Source: a virus. Taken from it: 24,046 nucleotides of DNA. Where the stretch lies: positions 1 to 24,046 of the IMG/VR virus record IMGVR_UViG_3300042327_000014; one strand, written 5' to 3'. This document shows, piece by piece, positions 7,009 through 14,612 of this stretch (position 1 is the first letter of the stretch; each line of letters begins with the position of its first letter). The translations under genes were made by a program, and so were the position numbers. The notes beneath the pieces are model-generated. The model worked only from the letters and a program-made list of their open reading frames with translations, was not told where the DNA came from and made no database searches.

Positions 7009-7550
7009 TATGCGCTCCTGATGTCTACAATGCAGACTATCCTATCATCTGCGCTGTTATTTACAACAGAATGTGTTACGCGATTATTGATCCACCAGAC
7101 TTCGCCGCCGCGGAAGTTAACTGTTTCGTCGCCGCTGTGAAACAGTGCGCCGGGCAGGGACTGAAGCGCAATCTGGTAGCGGATGTAAAACTCTGCTGGA
7201 GCGCCGCCGTCAACGTGCGGCGTAATCTCACCGCCCGGCGGCAGCTTAGTAATGATGCAGCGGCCAAGCTGGACGCCGTTAACGCGGTGGATCAGGTCTA
7301 GCACCATGCGGCGCAGCGACGGCAGGCGCGCCCACGCAGGGTACTCGACTGTCTGGATGTCATTAATAACGCCGTCAGGCGTGTCAGGGATTGCGTTAAA
7401 CCACAGCCAAATGTCGCTTACATCCGCATGGGCGGTGTCAGGATGGCTGGTGCGAAGTGTATTCTGGTCCCACAACTCTGGCTGCGTGACTAACTCCCGT
7501 AAGACAGAAGATGTATTTAGCCCGTCAGCGATGCGTAGGAAGTTCTTCAT
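7008..7550 (-). CDS. 2-oxoglutarate/Fe(II) oxygenase, Asp/Asn beta-hydroxylase type
   Basis: The family hydroxylates aspartyl or asparaginyl side chains, and sometimes other residues, using Fe(II), O2 and 2-oxoglutarate. The iron triad is visible: H112-x-D114 in PGGEITPHVDGG and the distal H160 in NNRVTHSVVNN, with R170 ten residues later (DDRIVCIVDIR), positioned to bind 2-oxoglutarate. The rest of the double-stranded beta-helix is intact, with FYIRYQIALQSLPGALFHSG and NFRGGEVWWINN between. At 180 aa it is a minimal catalytic domain without a membrane anchor, unlike animal aspartyl beta-hydroxylases. It is coupled at both ends by TAATG and lies in the fibre/ejection region, so the target may be a virion or tail protein. 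That target is inference. Confidence 0.88.
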   Translation of the reverse strand: MKNFLRIADGLNTSSVLRELVTQPELWDQNTLRTSHPDTAHADVSDIWLWFNAIPDTPDGVINDIQTVEYPAWARLPSLRRMVLDLIHRVNGVQLGRCIITKLPPGGEITPHVDGGAPAEFYIRYQIALQSLPGALFHSGDETVNFRGGEVWWINNRVTHSVVNNSADDRIVCIVDIRSA

Positions 7551-7888
7551 TAACTAATCTCGCGTCCAGACGCGCGCAAGTTGACTGCCGCTGCCGCCGA
7601 CGCAAGCGTAGAGACAAACCCGCCGGATGGCAGGGTGTGGCCTACGATTTCTGGAAAGGTGTAAGTCTCGCCCGGTTGCAGCGTCCGCGTCTTGACGATC
7701 AGGTTGTCGTTACCTGTGGCTGTGCCAACCGCGCCCAAGTTGACGCTCACGTTGACCATGCCGCTGCTGAAGTTAGTAGCCGTGAACTTGTCAATAATAG
7801 TCGTGGTGCTGCTTGGCGACGTATACTGCGTAGTCTGCGCGTTTTCCATATTCTTGGCAGGGATGATGTTTGCTGCAATAATTGGCAT
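7550..7888 (-). CDS. Small conserved phage virion protein (112 aa)
   Basis: The beginning MPIIAANIIPAKNMENAQTT is followed by a beta-rich domain (STTTIIDKFTATNFSSGMVN, VSVNLGAVG, NDNLIVKTRTLQPGETYTFP) and a closing ASAAAAVNLRASGREIS. The layout is like an immunoglobulin-like or jelly-roll sandwich of the sort found in small phage accessory proteins after fibre genes. I recognise the family pattern but know no function. The stop overlaps the hydroxylase ATG as TAATG, so this protein and the two enzymes downstream are probably translated together, making it a candidate substrate or partner. Confidence 0.83.
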   Translation of the reverse strand: MPIIAANIIPAKNMENAQTTQYTSPSSTTTIIDKFTATNFSSGMVNVSVNLGAVGTATGNDNLIVKTRTLQPGETYTFPEIVGHTLPSGGFVSTLASAAAAVNLRASGREIS

Positions 7889-7899
7889 GGCCTATCCTA

Positions 7900-8691
7900 T
7901 CAGGTTACGTTGCCGGTGACGTAGAAGGTTTCAGTGCCGACGCACAGCACGCTAGCTACACCGTAGGCTGCGATGGTGCGGCTGCCGGTAGTTGCAGTGC
8001 CGCCAAGCCGTAGCGTCGTTCCAGCACCCTGTGTGAGCGTCACGGTGCTGGCGCTGCTGTTGACCACAAAGAACTGGTTTCCTGCTACAAACACGCCCGA
8101 CGGGACTGTGGTGGTTGCAGACACGTACAAGTGCTTACCATCGTCTGAAGCGGCAGCAGTAGTGTTGAGGCTTTGCGGGACGCTGCGGTAGCCAACAGTA
8201 TACGGCGTACCAAGACTGTCGTTGACCGTTGACGCGGACGCTAGACCTGTGATGGTCTTGTTTGTCAGCGTCTGCGTCGCTGTCAGATAGACGCCGTTTG
8301 TCACGGTGCCGGCGTTGCCGGATATGTCGCCGGTGATAGTAGACGTTGTGATTGTGACGCCGCTGATCGTACCGCCGGTGATAGCCACGTTGTTGGAGTT
8401 CTGGCTGGCAACGGTGCCGTAGGTCGCAATGTTATCGACGGTCCATTGCAGCACGTCGGCGGCAGTTTCCAAGACTACTTTGTAGCTGGAAGCTGTGGAG
8501 AACCACAAGTTACATTCGCCGCGGGAGTCCAGAATAACTGGGTTGGTGTTGGCTGTAGCCCCCGACGCATCAGTGTACGTTTGCAAAGGTGTTGTCGTAC
8601 CAGCAGCATAGGTATAGACCTTGCCGCCGACCAACGGGCTACCGTTAGCATCGAAGAATTGTGCTTTAGGTTGTTGAGCAAGAACAGTCAT
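7900..8691 (-). CDS. Tailspike-like fibre with P22-type head-binding domain
   Basis: Residues 1-90 match the pattern of the N-terminal head-binding domain of P22 tailspike and its relatives: QFFDANGSPLVGGKVYTYAA, GTTTPLQTYTDASG, NPVILDSRGECNLWFS and a YKVVLETAADVLQWTVDNI close. Residues 100-155 are a repetitive shaft (VAITGGTISGVTITTSTITG, then TLTNKTITGL). The C-terminal 100 residues form a beta domain (SDDGKHLYVSATTTVPSGVF, FFVVNSSASTVTLTQGAGTT), similar in layout to residues 167-275 of the propeller fibre. No enzymatic parallel beta-helix is present, so unlike P22 tailspike it probably does not cut O-antigen. It lies in the expected place after the tail hub. Confidence 0.88.
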   Translation of the reverse strand: MTVLAQQPKAQFFDANGSPLVGGKVYTYAAGTTTPLQTYTDASGATANTNPVILDSRGECNLWFSTASSYKVVLETAADVLQWTVDNIATYGTVASQNSNNVAITGGTISGVTITTSTITGDISGNAGTVTNGVYLTATQTLTNKTITGLASASTVNDSLGTPYTVGYRSVPQSLNTTAAASDDGKHLYVSATTTVPSGVFVAGNQFFVVNSSASTVTLTQGAGTTLRLGGTATTGSRTIAAYGVASVLCVGTETFYVTGNVT

Positions 8692-8700
8692 AACTATGCC

Positions 8701-9348
8701 TCAATTAATGTTATCAGTTACCGTCAGGATGACGGATGGAATTGCGGGGACAGGGCCGCTGGCCGCTGCGGCTTGAATTTCACAGTTTGTATTGCTTGTA
8801 GACCAAACCAGTTCAAAATAATCACCTGCGTTTAAGTCTATCACAAAATTCCATGCGGCAACAGCCGCTGAACTACTTCCAGCTAACGTCACGCTTGTTG
8901 CAGAGTTTGCCGCGTTAGTACCGTTTACTCTGTACCAGATAAAAACGTTTCCTGAACCGCCGCCGGATTTGTTAAGTTGCGCGGAAAACTGAAAGTTGTA
9001 CGTACCTACGCGGTCTACATACACACGCGACGTAGGCGTGCCGATGTAGACGCCGTCAGTTATGCTCGTAGAGTTAAGCGTGATTGGATACGCCGTACTA
9101 GTGGCGGCGGCTGTCTGCGTGGTGGTGTCGAAGAACGCACCGTAACGCTTGTCGCTCACCTGCGGCGTGTACATTGGGGCCAAGTCTTGCCCGAAAGACG
9201 AACTTGCTGCCGAGTTAGCTTGCCCGCCGCCCGTCAACGTAAATAGATTAAACAGATACCTGTACCACTCGCGCGTCACCGTGCCGTCAGACGCGTCCGT
9301 AATCGGAACGCGTGACGCGGGGATACGGGTAAGTAAGTCGTTAGGCAT
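8701..9348 (-). CDS. Tail fibre protein with C1q/TNF-like jelly-roll domain
   Basis: The N-terminus (MPNDLLTRIPASRVPITDAS, then GTVTREWYRYLFNLF) is a conserved phage segment that probably docks onto the tail. A short linker follows. Residues about 69-215 form a beta-sandwich typical of C1q-like phage fibre heads: YGAFFDTTTQTAAATSTAYP, VYVDRVGTYNFQFSAQLNKS, FIWYRVNGTN, and DLNAGDYFELVWSTSN near the end. These domains normally trimerise and bind receptors or glycans, so a receptor-binding role is inferred from the family. At 215 aa it is short for a full fibre and may be a distal cap. Nine bases separate it from the tailspike-like gene that follows. Confidence 0.88.
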   Translation of the reverse strand: MPNDLLTRIPASRVPITDASDGTVTREWYRYLFNLFTLTGGGQANSAASSSFGQDLAPMYTPQVSDKRYGAFFDTTTQTAAATSTAYPITLNSTSITDGVYIGTPTSRVYVDRVGTYNFQFSAQLNKSGGGSGNVFIWYRVNGTNAANSATSVTLAGSSSAAVAAWNFVIDLNAGDYFELVWSTSNTNCEIQAAAASGPVPAIPSVILTVTDNIN

Positions 9349-10870
9349 TTGTGCCGCTCAGTTGCAGTTCAGCGCCGGTCAAGTAAATGCGGACAGGGTC
9401 ACTGCCAGACACTTCGTAGACGCGGTCGCGCAGCTTCAGCGTCATGCCAAGCCGGCGCCATATGACACGGGTGCCTGTTGCGCCGATCTTGCCCATAGAC
9501 GCCCAGTGTTCGTTGGACCATGTATGGCCGCCATCGTCGGACCAGCGGAGCATGGCTTGCGGGTCGCTTCCTTGGCCGTCGTTCAGGCCAACGCCTGTTT
9601 CGCACTCAAGCTGCAAGCTATGGTTTGCTGTACGCGTGAGATTGTTTTGGCCCGTTGGCAGTGCGCGCCACGACCGCAACCAACGCTGCGCTATCGCGTT
9701 GTCTTCAAAAACGTTTAGTTCAAACGTGTAAACGTTGCCGTTGGCGTAGTCACCGACGATGATGTTGCCTTGGAAGTTACACTGGCAGTTGCTGCGATGG
9801 CGTGAGAACGCGCCGCTGACGCCAGAAGGTGTAAGCGGCAGTACTAGGTAATACGCGTCACTAAAAGCTTCGGCGTTAAACGCGCCTTCAGTCGGCGCAA
9901 GAGCGGAGTAAGATGACCGCTGGTGCCATGCGCCAGTGGCAGCGTCGTACACCCAAGTTTCATCCGCGGACGGAAACGACAGGACGTAGAACGCATGGCC
10001 GTCCTGCTGGTAGGTGTAACCTACAGCGTCGCTCATATCTAGGTAGTTTTGGATTTGCCATTCAATCGCGTGCGTTGATATGCGCTGCGCGCTATAGCCG
10101 GCTGCCCGGTAAATGACGCCTTGGCCGCGTGCGTCTGCGCCCAGCCAGAACACGGTGTTGTCCATCTTGGCGATGGAGTGCGGCGCAGCGCAACCGATTT
10201 CGTTGAACGCGCCTTGGATCGGCGATAGCGGGAAGTCTAGACCGCCAGAGTTGTACCACACTTCGGTGGAGTCGGTGCCAAACACCCAACATTCGCGGTG
10301 GTCTACCAGTATGCCGACGACGCCGTCAGGGCTACCTTCGGCGCTGGCAAACTCTAGCGGGTCAATCTGGAAGCCGTCAAAAAGCTGCGTCACCCAAAGT
10401 TTCTGGCTATTAGGCTCGTTAAACACAAAATAACCGTCGAGATAGCCGACAGTAACCGCGCCCGGAAAGTCAGGGTCAGTGATCTGCCCAAACGTATTGG
10501 TTGACTCGTCGTAAATAAACGCATCAGGATTGCAGGCGAAGAATATCTGTGTGCCGTTGTCAGCGATGGACACAGGGCCAGTGCCGGTTACGTCGCCCAG
10601 CTTGACAGGTGTTCCGGTCAGGCTGGACAGCTTGTAGACTTCAAAGCCAGACACAACGTAAAAGTCATCGCCGCGTGTCTGGTGCGCCCACAGTCCGCGG
10701 ATCGGGCCATCACCAATGGTCTGCTGAAGTTGCAAGCCGGGGCAACGCTGAATAAACGCTGGCTCTATGCCGCCTTCTGGCACGGCTTCTGGAAACAAGT
10801 TTACCATGCGTGCGTTGGCAGCGTTTACTGAACGGGCCACATACGCGCTGCCCAGTATGGGCGTCTTCAT
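9341..10870 (-). CDS. Tail hub / DNA stabilisation protein, P22 gp10-like
   Basis: This is the tail tube hub that plugs the neck and carries the tailspikes. At 509 aa it is close to P22 gp10 (472 aa). The N-terminus has SVNAANARMVNLFPEAVPEG and CPGLQLQ, a signature of this family. Repeated beta segments follow, including GLWAHQTRGDDFYVVSGFEV, FFACNPDAFIYD and STEVWYNSGGLDFPLSPIQG, with an FWLGADARGQGVIYR strand. The C-terminal region has LRWSDDGGHTWSNEHWASMG and RVIWRRLG, also conserved. It is coupled to the gp4-like gene (TAATG) and overlaps the next fibre gene by eight bases. I see no separate gp26-like needle gene after it, in contrast to P22. Confidence 0.93.
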   Translation of the reverse strand: MKTPILGSAYVARSVNAANARMVNLFPEAVPEGGIEPAFIQRCPGLQLQQTIGDGPIRGLWAHQTRGDDFYVVSGFEVYKLSSLTGTPVKLGDVTGTGPVSIADNGTQIFFACNPDAFIYDESTNTFGQITDPDFPGAVTVGYLDGYFVFNEPNSQKLWVTQLFDGFQIDPLEFASAEGSPDGVVGILVDHRECWVFGTDSTEVWYNSGGLDFPLSPIQGAFNEIGCAAPHSIAKMDNTVFWLGADARGQGVIYRAAGYSAQRISTHAIEWQIQNYLDMSDAVGYTYQQDGHAFYVLSFPSADETWVYDAATGAWHQRSSYSALAPTEGAFNAEAFSDAYYLVLPLTPSGVSGAFSRHRSNCQCNFQGNIIVGDYANGNVYTFELNVFEDNAIAQRWLRSWRALPTGQNNLTRTANHSLQLECETGVGLNDGQGSDPQAMLRWSDDGGHTWSNEHWASMGKIGATGTRVIWRRLGMTLKLRDRVYEVSGSDPVRIYLTGAELQLSGTNA

Positions 10871-11580
10871 TAGTAGTTTCCTGCAAAAATGTTATACCGC
10901 TGGCGCGATGCAATAAGGCTGTATGGCATCGACATGATGTCATCAGGGTTGTTGATGCGCTTCAGGTTGCGCTTGGAATACATAGCAATGCGCTGAACTT
11001 GTGGCGACGGTTCTTCGCCAAACTCAGGTGCTAGTTCGCACGCTAAGTTATAGCGGAACGCACGCAGATAGCCGGGCGGGAACGAAAGGACTGTGTCAAG
11101 CGTTGCAGGCTGTGTCAGTTCTTCAACCGAAATGAAATGCCATTCTAGATCGCGCGTTGGGCGCGGGTAGATAAACATTTCAATGTCAGGATACGTCATG
11201 TTGGTAAAGATAACTTGCGGGAACGTAGAAGACACGGTCTTGACCGCGATGCCGTCATACTGCTGCTGGTTAATCATTTTGATGCCGTAGCTAATACCAG
11301 AGCTAGGGTCTTTGAAATATGTAGCGTCATCCAGCAAGATAGGGCGGTTGCCAACAAAGTTGCCGGTTGGCCCAAGCGTGCGGCTAAGGATGCCGGCGGG
11401 CCATGTAAATACTTGGTCTTGTGTCGAGAAGACAGCGAGGCGTTCAGTGTTCCAGCTATCAATCATCTGGTTCATGGCGCGCAGTGCGTCCTGCGACGTT
11501 TCAGCCGATGGAGTTTCGCCTTCTGCCAGAACACCTAGAAGTCTAAGCGAACCGTTGATTATTTCACCAGCCGTAGCCAT
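10870..11580 (-). CDS. Head-tail adaptor, P22 gp4-like tail accessory factor
   Basis: This is a neck protein that binds the portal ring and prepares it for the tail hub. At 236 aa it is longer than P22 gp4 (166 aa). The N-terminus is the family hallmark (MATAGEIINGSLRLLGVLAE), followed by SQDALRAMNQMIDSWNTERL, a helix typical of these adaptors. The middle is beta-rich, with PDIEMFIYPRPTRDLEWHF, and the C-terminal helical part contains LSFPPGYLRAFRYNLACELA then PEFGEEPSPQV. GGGGA seven bases before the ATG is a good ribosome binding site. The stop overlaps the ATG of the gp10-like gene as TAATG, as expected for neck partners. Confidence 0.93.
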   Translation of the reverse strand: MATAGEIINGSLRLLGVLAEGETPSAETSQDALRAMNQMIDSWNTERLAVFSTQDQVFTWPAGILSRTLGPTGNFVGNRPILLDDATYFKDPSSGISYGIKMINQQQYDGIAVKTVSSTFPQVIFTNMTYPDIEMFIYPRPTRDLEWHFISVEELTQPATLDTVLSFPPGYLRAFRYNLACELAPEFGEEPSPQVQRIAMYSKRNLKRINNPDDIMSMPYSLIASRQRYNIFAGNY

Positions 11581-11603
11581 GCCAAAATCCCCATAAAACT
11601 ATT

Positions 11604-11630
11604 AAAAATGGACGGCCCGAAAGCCGTCCA
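11604..11630 (-). terminator. Rho-independent terminator after capsid block
   Basis: An eight-base perfect stem (TGGACGGC and GCCGTCCA) with a six-base loop is followed on the minus strand by TTTTT. It sits just past the stop codon at 11637 and before the gp4-like gene. This is a classical intrinsic terminator arrangement for minus-strand transcription. On the plus strand no T-run follows, so it is directional. Confidence 0.65.
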
Positions 11631-11636
11631 AATTAA

Positions 11637-12050
11637 TTATACGCAATGAATGATTGCAAAGTTAATCACTACTGCTTCTGACAGCGAACCGCCAGAAATG
11701 TTACGTAGGCTGATGCTGACAGTGCCAGTACTCAAATTGTTTGCAAACACGTTGTATGATCCAGCGGTCGCTTGACCACCAGAGATAGTAAGAATAACAG
11801 TGTCATTTGCAGAAATGAAGCTGTTGTTCAATGTAAACGTAGCGTTAGTAGCAGTGTTCAAAGACGCGTTGTTCATGGTGATGCGACCAGCAGGCTTGTT
11901 CAGCGTTACAGCAGTTGACTTGTCTGTCGCCTGCGTAACTGTGCCTTGTGCTGCGGCGGTGTAGCCGATTTGCTCATCAGCCAAGACAAATTGTGCGCCA
12001 ATAATGTCTTGGTCGAGGAAAGCAACACCGATAGATTTGCTGTTAGCCAT
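11637..12050 (-). CDS. Conserved beta-rich phage structural protein (137 aa)
   Basis: The N-terminal MANSKSIGVAFLDQDIIGAQ leads into a beta-rich core with TQATDKSTAVTLNKPAGRIT and an MNNASLNTATNATFTLNNSF segment, then TVILTISGGQATAGSYNVFA. The C-terminus is a hydrophobic strand (SEAVVINFAIIHCV). I recognise the KSTAVTLNK-x-x-G-x-ITM pattern as common in phage proteins made next to the capsid gene, usually without assigned function. A second decoration or capsid-stabilising protein is plausible. AGGAG lies upstream. It is followed by the best rho-independent terminator candidate in the window, so it probably ends the capsid transcription block. Confidence 0.87.
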   Translation of the reverse strand: MANSKSIGVAFLDQDIIGAQFVLADEQIGYTAAAQGTVTQATDKSTAVTLNKPAGRITMNNASLNTATNATFTLNNSFISANDTVILTISGGQATAGSYNVFANNLSTGTVSISLRNISGGSLSEAVVINFAIIHCV

Positions 12051-12063
12051 TGATTTTCTCCTG

Positions 12064-12092
12064 AAAAGGATGCCCCGACCGTAGTCGGGGCA
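12064..12092 (-). terminator. Hairpin with short T-run after 132-aa gene
   Basis: A perfect nine-base stem (TGCCCCGAC and GTCGGGGCA) closes a TACG loop, giving a C(UACG)G tetraloop of the stable UNCG class in RNA. On the minus strand it is followed after three bases by TTTT. It lies between the stop at 12099 and the AGGAG of the next gene. Partial termination or mRNA stabilisation is likely. Full termination is doubtful given the short T-run. Confidence 0.5.
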
Positions 12093-12098
12093 AACCTA

Positions 12099-12497
12099 TT
12101 AGCCAGCGATGCGGTACAGGTTGTACGTTGTTTCGCCAGTTTTAACAGCGCGAAACAGAACGCTCTTAGAAGCAACGCCTGCGCCTGAACCAACCAAGGT
12201 CCAGCCGGTGCCTACTACGATAGTAGGAACGCCGGTGCTGGTAGCAACCAAAGAGATGTCAAAAGACGAGTAGACTTTTGCACTGCTGAAGTCGGCGTTG
12301 ACAAGCGCAACCGTAGGAAGCGTGATGTCTGCCGTGCTGGCCGAAGTGTAGACAACAAGGCCACCAGCCAATTCGGCAGTGGTCAGAGTAGCCGCTGCGG
12401 TAAGTGCAGTCGGGATAGCTGAAACACCAAAAGTGATTTCGCCGAGATTGCCGTCACCAACTTGGTAACCGCCAGCGCCATTAGGTAAAGTAGGCAT
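12099..12497 (-). CDS. Small beta-rich virion protein, decoration candidate (132 aa)
   Basis: The N-terminus (MPTLPNGAGGYQVGDGNLGE) is followed by Ala/Thr-rich strands, including ALTAAATLTTAELAGGLVVY and STADITLPTVALVNA, and a late VVGTGWTLVGSGAG turn. It ends TTYNLYRIAG. It has low charge, no signal peptide and no membrane helix. The pattern resembles small proteins encoded next to P22-type coat genes in environmental phages. A capsid decoration role is inferred from position and composition, as no decoration protein is otherwise visible. AAGGA precedes the ATG. The gene is bracketed on both sides by strong hairpins, which suggests separate control of its mRNA abundance. Confidence 0.85.
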   Translation of the reverse strand: MPTLPNGAGGYQVGDGNLGEITFGVSAIPTALTAAATLTTAELAGGLVVYTSASTADITLPTVALVNADFSSAKVYSSFDISLVATSTGVPTIVVGTGWTLVGSGAGVASKSVLFRAVKTGETTYNLYRIAG

Positions 12498-12520
12498 AGT
12501 AAAAATCCTTTAAGATAGTT

Positions 12521-12542
12521 GGCCCCCGGCGAACCGAGGGCC
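12521..12542 (-). terminator. Hairpin after coat gene
   Basis: Nine-base arms (GGCCCTCGG and CCGGGGGCC on the minus strand, with one mismatch) enclose a TTCG loop about 10 bases past the coat stop codon. No T-run follows immediately, so it is a weak terminator candidate and may instead be an RNA stabiliser or processing site between the coat and the next gene. Confidence 0.45.
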
Positions 12543-12551
12543 GGTATTAGA

Positions 12552-13760
12552 TTAACCCCACATCCGGACAGCCATCTGCGGACGGATTGTGCTGTAACCG
12601 TACAGAACGTCAATACGGCAAGGCAGACGGTCGTTGTTGATGTCGTACTGACGAACAACGCGCAAGCTGATGCCGTTATGCACCTGACGCGAAGCCATAT
12701 CTACGCCCTGTGGGAGCAGAAGGTCGGCGGTTGCGAAGGTGATAGCGTCCTTGTGGTATACAAGGTTCTGCGCGTATTGCGTAGAAGCCGTACCAACAAA
12801 GATGATTGCCTTGGAGTTACCGGGCAGCGTGTTGACGGTAGCAAGTGCCTGCGTAGCCGAGTAGATCGGTGAAACAGTTACGTTACCAGCGCCTGCGCCG
12901 CTGAGTGTGACATCAGCAAGGGCAACGAACTGGAACAACGAACCTGTGCTTTCACGGGTCTGTGGGTTAACGCTGAAGCAGTCAGCTACAGTGAAAACGT
13001 CGCCTGCTTTGACTACGCCGGCTGCACCAGCACCAGTGATGGCGATGGTGGTTGCACCTTCAGTAGTAACAGCCGCCGAAGTCGTGCCGCCAGTTGCAGT
13101 ACGCGAACCAGTGGTGAACTGCTTGATTGACTGCGACATATTGATTTCGTCGAAACCAAGTACGCCAGTACCCATCATGCCGTTCTTGAACTGCTTGCTG
13201 ATCGTGTCGGTTGGGTTGAATAGACCTTTGAGGCCTTCAACCAAGCCAGCGTTGGCAGCAGGGTTAACAGTTGCATAGCGTGGCGACATTACAGCAGCGT
13301 TTTCGTTGAGCTTCTGCTGTGCAGCAAGAAGAACAGCCGAAGTTGATGGCGTAGTGCCGGGCGTGCCAACAGTGTTACCGATGGTCAGATACGAGTTTGC
13401 AACGTCAGCGTCGATGCTGGCAGCAAGCTGCGAGATACGTGGCTTGAGAACGCGGTCTGCGAAATCGTCAAGCTGCATCGTCAATTCAGCAGTCGTGAAG
13501 TTGACGCCGATGTGCTTCTGGGTGGAAACAGCAAGAGTTGTGAACTGCTCGTTGTCATCCTGTACCTGAAGGGCTGCGCCGTCAGTTACAAGCGCACGGT
13601 CTGGAAGACGGATACGCAGGGTTGAGCCAATTTTAGCACCTTCGACAGCAAAGCTATCGTCGTACTGGCGGTTTACGTTACGTGTCAGCACAAGGTTATT
13701 CTCTAGAATTTCTAGAGCCTTCCGCGTGATCATATCAATTGTTAAAATCGAGTTAGACAT
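12552..13760 (-). CDS. Major capsid protein, P22 coat (gp5) family
   Basis: This is the main shell protein, predicted HK97 fold with P22-type insertion. At 402 aa it is near P22 gp5 (430 aa). Diagnostic parts are the N-terminal helix (ITRKALEILENNLVLTRNVN), the RQYDDSFAVEGAKIGSTLRI E-loop-like stretch, and VSTQKHIGVNFTTAELTMQL, which is the most conserved block of the family. Residues in the middle form a Thr/Gly/Ala-rich beta region matching the position of the P22 I-domain. The C-terminus ends DVLYGYSTIRPQMAVRMW. It follows the scaffold and precedes two small beta proteins. A GGGA lies 8 bases before the ATG. A stable hairpin follows the stop, so transcript processing or attenuation may set its level. 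Confidence 0.96.
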   Translation of the reverse strand: MSNSILTIDMITRKALEILENNLVLTRNVNRQYDDSFAVEGAKIGSTLRIRLPDRALVTDGAALQVQDDNEQFTTLAVSTQKHIGVNFTTAELTMQLDDFADRVLKPRISQLAASIDADVANSYLTIGNTVGTPGTTPSTSAVLLAAQQKLNENAAVMSPRYATVNPAANAGLVEGLKGLFNPTDTISKQFKNGMMGTGVLGFDEINMSQSIKQFTTGSRTATGGTTSAAVTTEGATTIAITGAGAAGVVKAGDVFTVADCFSVNPQTRESTGSLFQFVALADVTLSGAGAGNVTVSPIYSATQALATVNTLPGNSKAIIFVGTASTQYAQNLVYHKDAITFATADLLLPQGVDMASRQVHNGISLRVVRQYDINNDRLPCRIDVLYGYSTIRPQMAVRMWG

Positions 13761-13775
13761 GGTAATAATCCCAAA

Positions 13776-14561
13776 TTATCTGTTGCGTTGTGCCTCGTAC
13801 TTCTTGATCTGCCGCATACGTTCTGCTTCGATCCATTCCGACGTAGTCATTGACTTAGTCGAACGAGGATCAGTTGTGTCAAACTGGTTTGACCCAGTAG
13901 AACGTGCTGTGACAGGCGCAATCGGAGCCGGGGCGTTTGAAGTTCTTTTAACCGGCGGATTTGAGGACAATGAAGCCTCAAGTTTTCCAATTTCTTTTGC
14001 CTGCAAAATTGGCGCTAGACGGGCGATACGATCAGCTTCTTTCGGATTAGAGCCGAGATAATATAGAACGTCTGGGCCTGCGTCTGACGCTTGGATGCTT
14101 TGCGCCATGAAATCTGTAATCGGTAGGTTGGGATTGTATGCGACTTGTTCAAAGTCATCATACCTGTCCCGCGCTGCCTCTTCTAGATCATGGTAGGCAT
14201 CCTGCATTTCAGCTTGCTGACGGGCAGTATCTCGCCGTGCCAGCAATTCTTCAGCTTTACGTTCGGCCAAAACCTCTGCGTAATCTTCATATGTCTCAAA
14301 TTGATCAGGGGTAATATCATAGCCTGCTTGCTGGCGGGCCTGTACTTCCTCTGCTCTTTGAGCCTGTTCGCGCTCCCATTTGCGCTGTTCTCTTGCGAGG
14401 CGCTTGCCAACAATTGCGTCAAGTTCTTCTTGTGTGAAGGACTTATTTGCTTCCTGTTCAGCAGGCGTTTCCGGCGTCGTGTTTTCTACAGGCTCGATTG
14501 CTGCCGTGGCTTCGAGTTCTGGCGCGGAGGCATCCGCTACGTTGGGGACTGTTTCGTCCAT
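13776..14561 (-). CDS. Capsid scaffolding protein
   Basis: This is the internal scaffold that directs coat-protein assembly and leaves before or during packaging. At 261 aa it is highly charged and mostly helical. The acidic, Pro/Ala-rich N-terminus (1-40) is followed by FTQEELDAIVGKRLAREQRK (42-61), a signature segment of phage scaffolds. A long Glu/Arg/Gln-rich coiled coil extends to about 135. A Pro/Thr-rich linker precedes a basic C-terminal helix (SEWIEAERMRQIKKYEAQRN), reminiscent of the coat-binding C-terminus of P22 gp8. It lies directly upstream of the coat gene (15-base gap), as in P22. AGGAG precedes the ATG and is partly covered by a palindrome. Confidence 0.93.
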   Translation of the reverse strand: MDETVPNVADASAPELEATAAIEPVENTTPETPAEQEANKSFTQEELDAIVGKRLAREQRKWEREQAQRAEEVQARQQAGYDITPDQFETYEDYAEVLAERKAEELLARRDTARQQAEMQDAYHDLEEAARDRYDDFEQVAYNPNLPITDFMAQSIQASDAGPDVLYYLGSNPKEADRIARLAPILQAKEIGKLEASLSSNPPVKRTSNAPAPIAPVTARSTGSNQFDTTDPRSTKSMTTSEWIEAERMRQIKKYEAQRNR

Positions 14562-14565
14562 GTTT

Positions 14566-14580
14566 AACTCCTATGGAGTT
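14566..14580 (-). promoter_or_regulatory. Palindrome covering scaffold Shine-Dalgarno
   Basis: On the minus strand the arms AACTCC and GGAGTT are separated by ATA. The 3' arm carries the GGAG Shine-Dalgarno of the scaffold gene, whose ATG begins four bases downstream at 14561. If the six-base-pair hairpin forms, it would hide the ribosome binding site. The stem is short, so any control would be mild. It could also be a chance palindrome. Confidence 0.35.
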
Positions 14581-14612
14581 CCTGATGTGCCGCACCAGTA
14601 CGGTTAATGGTC

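Noticed and set aside
7900-8691. Endorhamnosidase-type tailspike
   Set aside because: Only the N-terminal head-binding pattern is present. At 263 aa there is no parallel beta-helix and no catalytic Glu/Asp cluster.
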